A stretch of DNA of 15,993 nt from Chromera velia (Eukaryota; Sar; Chromeraceae). A program made the translations under genes and the position numbers. The notes beneath the pieces were generated by a model that saw only the letters and a list, made by a program, of their open reading frames with translations, ran no database searches and was not told the origin of the DNA. Location: NCBI GenBank assembly GCA_018398765.1, contig JAHBMJ010002067.1, positions 7,501 through 23,493 on the forward strand, read 5' to 3'. Below, piece after piece: positions 8,554 to 15,993 of the stretch (position 1 is its first letter; each line of letters begins with the position of its first letter).

Positions 8554-9505
8554 TTTTCAATCGCAGTCGAAGTTGCCCGCACTGATCCGCAACTCTCCCC
8601 CCTCTTCGAAGATCTGCTGTATCAGCTGTGCTGGGTTTGGGAGAAATGACCATGTGTGACCATATGTGACCGTGGCGGCAAAGAGAATTTCTTTCAGCGT
8701 CAGAGGAATGCAGTCAGAATTAAAAAGTGTGCAACTCGACAGCGGCGGGCGCGGGCCGCGCGTCCCTGGCCCCGACCGTGCGCGCGCGCGCGGCCGGCTA
8801 GCTTCATCGGAAAAAATGAATCCCCGGCTACCTTCAATGACGACCATCTCATTCATGATCAAGAGACGAAAGGAGACACGCCTTCTGCCGATAGTGAGAG
8901 GGTTGAGGGATGCAATCTGCGCTGGGCAAAGCTTGTGCTTACCCTGCTTGCTGTGACGGCGATCTTCGCTTGCCTGGATTTTTGATAACTCGGACACAAT
9001 AAGCAGCTGCAGCCGTCTCCCGGCGTTCCAATTGTGACAGTTCCACCGAGGGATTGTGTCTGGGGAGAGCTGCCAAAGTCTCCAAGTCCAGGGATCTTTG
9101 CAGGCAGCAGAAGGAACAAACAACACGTGGCTCTCGAGACTTCGGCGAGCCTCCAGTGGAAAACAATGTGTCCCCGCACTGCTTAACCATCGTGCCTATA
9201 CCGTCTCGTTTCCGTAGACTGACTGTTGGAGACAGCGAGACAGACTGAGTTGATCTGCTTTGCTCTGTTGCGCGTGTGCACCCACGGCCGAGCAACCAGT
9301 GCTTGTAATCCTCGGAATCTGCGGGGCAGGGAAGACGACCCTCTCTGACACCGGCCATCATTGTCAATACCTTGACAAACACGTCTTTGTTGTGTTTTGA
9401 TCTCTCTCTCTCTCTGTGTCTGGTTGCTTGCGCCCTCGACATTCTGTTGAGTCGATGCGAGAATTGAAGAGAGACGCCCCCCCTCCGAAGAGGGACCCCG
9501 CAAGG
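8554..9505. other. Divergent intergenic region
   Basis: This gap separates the start codons of the FAM241-like gene (minus) and the large Arg/Glu/Gly-rich protein gene (plus) and should contain both promoters and 5' UTRs. A GC-rich, CpG-rich block lies at about 8740-8800, including alternating CG from 8780. A (TC)n run lies at 9401-9415. Minus-strand frames stay open over much of 8557-9442 but show no recognisable domain. I see no convincing TATA box. Confidence 0.45.
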
Positions 9506-12500
9506 ATGGCGCCCGACTTTGGAGATGACGAGAAATCGCAGACGTCAGTCGAGAACGCTTGTTTCTTTTCGTTTGTCTTTTTTGGTGGGGGGGAGGGGAA
9601 GGGAGATGGGGCTTTGGGTGTAGGGGGGGAGGTTCAACCGGAGATCCTCTTGGTAGTGTGATGGACCGAAATCAAAGAGAAGAAGGCTTCGTATAGCATG
9701 ACTGAGGTTCTGAAGGCAAAGTGTTTATGAGAAATTTTGAGTGAAAGTCGTGAAATGTAACTGTTGACGGATGAATTCATCTCCTCCCGCCTCTCATCTT
9801 CTCTTCTGTTCATCTCAATTGGCCATTCTTCTCGCTGTTTCCAGTATGTCTCTTTTCTTCATTTGCTTTCAAGCCCCAACAAATTCAAGGTCTGCTTTCT
9901 TTCGCTGAACGATCAGCTTATGTCTTCTCAGCATCACTTTCTTCGATCTCTTGTCACTCCTCTGTGTGCCATCAGTTCTCTCTCCCTCGCATTCATCTTC
10001 AGTCAATGTCTTCGTTGAATGGACTCCCTCGTCTGCCCTCACATGCAGGAGGTCGCGTCATTCCCATGGGCGATCACGCGGGCGCCTCTACGAATACATG
10101 GACTCGCGAGTGGATCAAGAACAGGCCCCAGACCTATTCCCACCCCTGGATGCGCTCGAGCCCTTCCGCAGCGGGAACCAAGAAGACGCACTGAAGCTGC
10201 GGATTTATAAGATAGAGGACCCCAAGGTCCGAATCCTGGAAGACGCTGGGGAATACCTGCAGCATCGGGGCGCCCCGTGGAGGCAGGATGGGGATGGAAA
10301 GACCGTTGTGGGGATTGTGGGCAGGAGGTCATGGGAAGAGGGGGCAGAGATGTACATCAGCGCATGGCAGGGTCTGATGAATGACACGCAGCAGAGCGGG
10401 CCTCTGAGCGGCAAACCCTACTGGGCAAACTACAAGCTGCCGGTAGGTCAGAGGGCGGAGACGCCCCGAGTAGTCGCCTTTCTTTTCTCCTCGTTTGTCT
10501 TTCATCCTCGTTCTTCGTCCTGCGGAGCCTGTTTGCATGCCTGAAGCAGGAAAGCAAAAAAAAGGAACGGACAAACAAATAAACAAACAAAGAAAGACAA
10601 GAATGACGGCGCAGAAAGGAGTGCAGAGAAAGGAGAAAAGAAGAAAACAAGCAAGCAGATGGTGTAGCTGTCTGTGAGTTAGTCAATTCGTCAATTCGGC
10701 AATCATCCAGTAAAAAAACATGAAGTTTGGTCAATTTGTCTGGTTGGCTGGCTGGCTGGCTGGCTGGAAAACAAAAAGTCGCACAATCTATGTCTCTTTT
10801 TGCCTACCTGTCTGCATTTTTCTGCGAATCAGTACGAAAGCATCTAGCTGCATTCACCATCCCCCCCCTCTCTCTCTGTACGTTTTCGTATGCAGCTGAA
10901 AGAATTGGCTCATGCACTCAAGTCAGAGGGCCTGGGAATGTTAGTCGCTCAGGAGATCTCCCCCCCCCCATCCGCAAACGAGCGACCCGAATTTAAGGCG
11001 TATGCCACCGTCTTCAAGAAGGGCGCGACTGGCTTTCTGACAGAAATCTATCCCCGTCATGCGGTTGGGTCTCCTCCTTTCTTCTCGTCGAGAAGTGGGA
11101 GGAAGCAGGCCGTCTCGGCTGTGTTGGAGGACGTTCGCAAGTGGCTGGTCAGAACTTTTCCCCAAACAAAAACGAGGCTTGAGATAGCAACCTCGGTGTT
11201 CAAACAGCCGCCCGAATTCGTCCTCTCCCCTCTGCCCTCCGACCGTCCCCGCCCTGTGAGACAGATGCAGAATGGAGGCGGGTCTGAATGGTCCTCGGGG
11301 GCTCGGGGAAGTCGCGGCGTGCCAACAAACCCAGCAAGCGAGGCAGGCAGGAGGGTTCAGCAGACCACTGAGTCAGACAGACCATCAAATGGAGAAATGG
11401 GGGGGGCACAGAGATGGGGAGAGGGGGGACATTCGAATGGGGGGAATATAAGCCGGTCAGATAGCAGAGATGTGAGAGGAAGAGAAGACTTCCAAAGAAC
11501 CAGGCGGGGGGATGTTCATGACAGTGAGTGGGGGCAGAGAGACCCTCGCGGGCCTGGCCGGGAGTTGGGTGTGCAGAGATGGGACCGAGGCGCTGATATT
11601 GCTCGAGAGTGGGAGAGAGATGGGATGCGTGGAAGAGAGGACGATACAGAGAGGGACTGGGAAAGAGAGAGGGAGAGGGAGGGCCGATACGCCAGAGGAG
11701 GAGGAGGAGACAGTCGGGAGGATTTGCAGAGAGGTGAGAGGCAGGTGGGGGGACACTATCGAGTGTCTCCTCAATTTGAATCGGTTTTGCCGCGAGGGGA
11801 TGGTCAATGGGGATGGAGGGATGAAAATGAAAGGGGGAGGGGGCGGGAATGGGGGAGCTGGGGAACCGAAAGGTCTCTCTCTGGCGGGAAGGAGAGCGAC
11901 AGAGACAGAGATGTGCGCCCCGGTAGTGAAGCGGGAAATGTTTCTGGTCGTCTTGAGGGTATGCAAAGAGAGAGAGAAAGAGACAGAGGGAGTTCCCCCA
12001 GCGGAAGGAGGAATGAGAGAGAAAGTGATCTTATGAGAAGATCTTCTGACTCGACGTCCTTTCATGGAAGGAGGGATTTCGAGGAAAGGAGTGGGGTTAG
12101 CGGGAGGGGTAGGGGGGGGGGCGGCGTCGGGCGGTTGCGACAGCCGAGCGGTGCTGATGATAGAGGCGAGGACTCTTCCTCATCATCAGAGAGGGGACAT
12201 CGGGGTGGAAGGGGAAGAGGAGGGAGAGGAAGGGGGGGCCCTCCTCAGCGTGTGTTGGATGAATGGAGAGGGAAGGAGGCGAGAGGAATACAGGAAGAGG
12301 AAAGATGGAGAGAAAGGAAAGAGGAAGAAGAGGGGGAAATTGTTGCGCAGTCACTGCCCTCATCCCCCCCTGCGCCCTTTGGAAAAATAGGTAGCAGTGG
12401 AGGCAGGCAATCTGCCTCCTTGTCTCCGTCTCCGTCTCCACCGCTTGGAGATCCTTCTTCTGTTCGCACTCCCCCTCAACCGCACAGGTTGCAGGCCAGC

Positions 12501-14850
12501 CAATCAGATATCCCTCGGCCGTCCAGACCAAAGGATACTCAGACAGGGGAAGGGAAGGGAAGCCTGGGTCTGTCTGGTCCATCGGGGGGGAGTGTGGGGG
12601 GGCGCATGCAGCAGCAGCAGCAGCCTGAGCAGGGTCAAAACCCGTCTCCCCGCCCCAAATCGGGATCGGTATCGAAAGCCAGCGACGAAACGACCGTTTT
12701 CACAGGGGGAAAGATGAAGAAGAGGCTCGAAGGAGAGAGTGACGTTGACAAAAAGGCAAAAGAAAAGACAGACAAGCAGAAAGGGGGTGGGGTTCAGAAA
12801 ATCCCCCCACCTCCTCCAGGATTTCATTCCGCAAGAGGTCAAGTTGCCGTCTCACAGGTGCGAGACAGAAAACAGACCAAAGGAGCGCCCCCGTCTCCTT
12901 CTGACGCGACAAGCACAGGTCTCCCCAAACCTCTCTGGGATCAAGACCAGAGAACTGCAGAGCACATGGCTGAGCGGCTAGGTCTGATCTTCAGGTCGCC
13001 TGAAGGGTCCGAAAACCACCCTCCTGTTGTACCCCTCGGGGTGTTTGGCCCCTCGTGGGCACTTTCATCGAGTGGAGATTCGTCGGGGGAAGATTCGGAG
13101 GGAAAGACGGAGACGGCCTACTTTTCCGCTCTCACTGTTTCTGAAAAGGACTTGAAGGTCGGTCTGAAAGCTCTTAACTTCTGCCTGTACTTTTCTCCCC
13201 CTTTCTTCCGCTTGCTCTCTTCTAGACCTCCGATGGCCCGCAATTCGCTGCCGTGATTGCTTTGTGTGGGATTGTCTATGTTTTCTCTTTCTCTCTTTTT
13301 TTCTCCCCCTGTCTCCATTCCCATCTGTCTGCGCGCTTATCTCTAGGCCCTTTGCTCCCAGCTGTCCGACTGTCATTCTGAACTTGCTTTTTTTTTGTCC
13401 ACTTTTGTCTCCCTCCTATATTTCTTTCATTCGGTTTTGATGGATCATGCAGAGTACCCCCAGTCTTTACGGGAAGCTGAGAAGGCTGCAGGAGTTGGCG
13501 CTTCAGTCTGGGGTGCGGCTAGGGATCGGGCAGTCGAAAAAGGAGGACGTGCACTGGTCGCACGTCCTTCTTCGTCAAAGGACGTCCTCAGAGAGACCCG
13601 AGCAAGTGGATGGGAAGAGCCCCAAGAACTGGCAGGCTGCTCTGAGTGGGGTTCTCCTCGAAGCAACGAGAAGGCTGAGAAAGTTGTGCCCCGCTGGGGG
13701 CTCCTCGTTGTTGGGAGATTCCGAGAGTTTGAGCCTGGTTGGCACAGAACGGTCAGCTGGCGTCGGTTTGTCCTCTGCCGGTGGGGGGGTTGGGCAGTCG
13801 TTGTCTGTGGTTGAGGGTGGAGGTGGAGAGAACAAGATTAGTGATGTATTGCCTCCCTCTTCCCCCCTGTATTGTTTGAAGTTTCAGTGTGGGGAATGGC
13901 GGAAGTGCATGCGGATGTTGCACGGGTGGAAGCCGTCACGGGGGGCCTTTCTGGATTACCACGTACTCGGTTTGCTCAATGTGTGTGTAGTCAGGCAGCC
14001 CCTAGCATTTCCCGTCGGCAGGGGTAGAAAAGAAGAAAACAGTCTGAAAAGCACCAAAGCCCGGTATGCATGTGCATGGAGAGTTGAGGGGAGATATGGC
14101 ATACAGAGTTCAGTCTGCGAGGAGACGGCTGAGCTTCTCGAGTCTCTCCAGATTGGCTGGCTCGTTTTTGGCGTTGCGTTGCGGACTGCTGAGGGTGAGG
14201 GGCCGGACTCCCCTGTAGACAGTCTGAGGATGATGTTGATAGAGAAAGCCTTGAGACACAGGCCGATTGAGGAGAGAGAGAACGGTCATGCAGAACCTGC
14301 ATCGTCGGTGAGGGCAGAGGGTGATGGTCAAAATGGAGGAGGGGGGTCATTGACAAGTGCGGCAGTGGGAGGGGAAGAGGGAAGAGGGGAGAGCACAGTG
14401 GAAGCCATGGCTTTGGATGAGAACGGAGAGCAAAGGCAACGGAATGCAGAGATGAATACCATGGGTGGGGAGGGGGAGAGAACGTTTTCGAGAAGGAAAG
14501 ATAAGCTACGCAAAGAAGCAGAAAACCCCGACGTGCCTACTATGTGCTTAGATCACTGGCAGGCGTGCGCGTGGGTGTCTGCTGAGGGCACCCGGGAAGG
14601 TGCAAAGTTCCTGGAGGGTCCGGGGGGGAGAGAGGGCGTGGAGAAATCCTGGGACAGGGCGATACGGTCTTTGGTGGCTGTGATGAAGGAAGGGAAGTTG
14701 AAAGAATTATGCGTAGAGCAGGGCCCTTCTGGATCCCGTCAGATAGCAGGTGCACCCCCAAAACTGTCCCCGTCTTCTGGACACATGTCAGTCGGAGTTT
14801 CGATACTCAAAACCCTCAAGGTTGAACTTCCCGAGCACCTCCAGAAGTAG
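9506..14850 (+). CDS. Large unrecognised protein with Arg/Glu/Gly-rich disordered centre
   Basis: Exons 9506-9543, 10049-10442, 10896-13157 and 13453-14850 join in phase to 1,363 residues. I chose ATG 9506 (MAPDFGDDEK) for its A at -3 and G at +4; an in-frame ATG at 9455 would add 17 residues. Residues 14-144 include a folded-looking segment (GRLYEYMDSRVDQEQ, EDALKLRIYKIEDPKVRI, RRSWEEGAEMYISAWQGL). Exon 3 opens with another (LKELAHALKSEGLGMLV to about 260). Then come about 360 residues rich in R-E/R-D/R-G/G-G, a Q5 run near 715, PPPPPG near 780 and an acidic GDSSGEDSEG near 868. Exon 4 (899-1363) has globular stretches, e.g. SPLYCLKFQCGEWRKCMRML and FLDYHVLGLLNVCVVRQPLAF. No known family is evident. 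The RE/RG-rich centre is typical of nuclear RNA-associated proteins, which is only an inference. Introns: 9544-10048, 10443-10895, 13158-13452. Confidence 0.75.
10745..10767. repeat. (TGGC)n microsatellite
   Basis: About five TGGC units lie in intron 2 of the large gene. Confidence 0.85.
13226..13273 (+). CDS. Possible optional 48-nt exon of the large gene
   Basis: Inside intron 3 (13158-13452) a strong polypyrimidine tract ending TCTAG at 13225 precedes 48 nt that keep frame in phase 0 on both sides and encode TSDGPQFAAVIALCGI. A GTCTAT sequence follows as a possible donor. Inclusion would add 16 residues between SEKDLK and STPSLYGK. Against it, the acceptor is CTAG, whereas nearly all others here are TGCAG, and the donor is weak. 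Confidence 0.3.
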
Positions 14851-15059
14851 AAGAAAGCAAGGATGGGTCAGTAGAGGCCGGGGGGCCACGGTGTGTGTGA
14901 TGAATTTTGATATTAACTTTTGTCTGAGGTCCTCTGACTGCGGACAGCTAGGCTAAGGGCATGCATTGAGGGAGGAAGGGTTGGGTAGGGGGCTGACGAC
15001 AGGTCAGACAGAGGAAAGCGACGGCGATTTCCCGTCTCGGGGCGGGCTTTCTTTGCAGC
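14851..15059. other. 3' flank of the large gene
   Basis: This is probably the 3' UTR and spacer after the TAG at 14848-14850. It is G-rich on the plus strand, and I see no canonical AATAAA signal or other feature. Confidence 0.35.
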
Positions 15060-15337
15060 GTACACCCGGTGTATCCGTTGGGACAAGAAAACAAGGAAAT
15101 ACCTTTTTCGGTTTACACAGGGGAAAAAACGTGGGGGGCGGACCACTTCCAGGGAAAGAGTATGGGATTGTTTTGCGGAGTAGGGTGCAGGGTGGGGGGG
15201 ACTTTGAGGATGAGAAGGAGCTTTTTGCAAAAGCGGACAGGTCCCGACCTGTGCTGACCTTTGGGACGTCTCGTCGAGAAGTGGGAGGAAGCAGCGAGAA
15301 TCTTTTCGTGTCCCCAGACGGAGACGGGACTCTACAA
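15060..15337 (+). CDS. Possible internal exon of an unassigned gene
   Basis: A pyrimidine-rich stretch ending TTTGCAG (15053-15059) matches the acceptor style of this window. The following frame stays open to a possible GTCCAT donor at 15338. It reads RTPGVSVGTRKQGNTFFGLH and later DFEDEKELFAKADRSRPVLT, a composition compatible with protein. All three plus frames are open for part of this stretch, so the frame is uncertain. I cannot place a start, a stop or partner exons and recognise no family. Confidence 0.25.
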
Positions 15338-15377
15338 GGTCCATCGATCGTCCTCTGATCATCTACGTGAAAAGAAA

Positions 15378-15810
15378 ATAGAGAGAGTGGTGATAGAATC
15401 AGATTCAGGCTGCACACCAAATCAAATTCCAACCAGACGGCAAGAGCGGGCCAGAGGGTGTCCAGCCTCTGCGTCTGCCCAGTGCCTCTCCGAACAGCAA
15501 CAGCAGCAAAAGAATGACGCAGAAGCAGTTGACGCTGCTGACGCGTCTCCGCCCCCTCCTCGTGGTGGTGCCGTGGCAGGTGACGGAGACGGGAGCGGAC
15601 AGAGAGAAGATCGCAAGCCCCGACCGTCAAGTCGGGAGAGAGGACCCGAGCGAGGACAGGAGAGGGGGGCTGGGGGCTAGGCTGGGGGACATGCTGCGGA
15701 GGGTCCGTTCACCGTTCCCACAGATGTGTACTTCAGAGAGACCTACGGAAAGTTCAGGGCCCGCGCGGTGCGCACATGTTGTGCATCTCCGCCCCTCCTT
15801 TGCAAATTAG
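15378..15810 (+). other. Low-complexity open frames, coding status unclear
   Basis: One plus frame to a stop at 15680 encodes a Q5 run, PPPPRGG and an RER/RGP-rich tail similar in style to the large upstream protein. A second plus frame starts at ATG 15514 (MTQKQLTLLTRLRPLLVVVP, signal-like) and ends at 15810. A minus frame is also open (15630-15004). No domain decides between them. Confidence 0.2.
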
Positions 15811-15880
15811 AGCTTCCAGCTCAATTCGGTAGCATGCGTCGCTGGGATGGGAAGGTCCCGGTTCGAGCCCAGCCGAGGGC
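15811..15880 (+). repeat. tRNA-like pol III A/B box pair (possible SINE head)
   Basis: CCAGCTCAATTCGG (15816-15829) resembles an internal A box, and GGTTCGAGCCC (15860-15870) is a perfect B box consensus; their spacing is like that of a tRNA gene. The acceptor stem and T-stem do not pair properly (C-A and C-C mismatches), so this is not a functional tRNA. A tRNA-derived SINE or tRNA pseudogene is the likely reading. Confidence 0.4.
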
Positions 15881-15993
15881 ACAATTCCAGAGCGACAGCA
15901 GACTGGAGCGGCCACTCAAATGCAGTGGGGGAGGGCGGGGGGTGCGACTGAAGGGGGGGCGGGCTGGAGACGGCCTCGATGCTTCGTGGTCAG

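Noticed and set aside
11457-12065. Minus-strand 202-codon frame opposite exon 3 of the large gene
   Set aside because: It is a shadow frame caused by the purine-rich coding strand, which gives few stop codons on the opposite strand.
15060-15200. AP2-like DNA-binding domain (IRWDKKTRKYLFRF in one frame)
   Set aside because: The resemblance is limited to a few residues; the frame stops soon after and lacks the conserved second half of the domain.
15811-15880. Functional tRNA gene
   Set aside because: The T-stem has C-A and C-C oppositions, and the 3' acceptor strand finds no 5' partner at the right distance.

Overview
This is nuclear DNA from an intron-rich eukaryotic microbe, not a bacterium. 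The genes I could rebuild are split into 2-5 exons. Their introns end almost always in TGCAG, and reading-frame phase is conserved across every proposed junction. A UBA3-like NEDD8 E1 and a FAM241-like ER protein place it in a eukaryote. One protein carries a hydrophobic leader followed by a basic, Ser/Arg-rich stretch, as in organisms with a complex (secondary) plastid. My best guess is a photosynthetic alveolate such as a chromerid (Chromera-like); this is inference, not proven by the sequence.

Layout. (1) 1-933, minus strand: the 5' part of a UBA3-like gene (four exons, running off the left edge), with one GC-AG intron. (2) 1263-3000: a 1,738-bp DNA element bounded by 30-bp terminal inverted repeats (29/30 identical) and flanked by TA. 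It carries one two-exon minus-strand gene for an unrecognised 337-aa Cys-rich protein. It lies in the short divergent promoter region between UBA3 and the next gene. (3) 3316-5409, plus strand: a three-exon gene for a 178-aa protein with a CHORD-like Cys/His zinc-binding module behind a possible plastid leader. (4) 5410-6170: an AT-rich convergent intergenic stretch. (5) 6171-8553, minus strand: a five-exon FAM241 (DUF4605)-like membrane protein of 210 aa, with large microsatellites in intron 3. (6) 8554-9505: a divergent intergenic region. (7) 9506-14850, plus strand: a four-exon gene (possibly five) for a ~1,363-aa protein with a long Arg/Glu/Gly-rich disordered centre; not recognised. (8) 14851-15993: a possible exon of another gene and a tRNA-like pol III box pair that may be a SINE head.

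The genes do not form a pathway; they are neighbouring, independently transcribed units. The most interesting signals are the intact TIR element with its unfamiliar protein, the common use of C at intron position +3 (9 of 13 inferred donors, including the GC-AG intron), and the Cys/His protein with a plastid-type leader.
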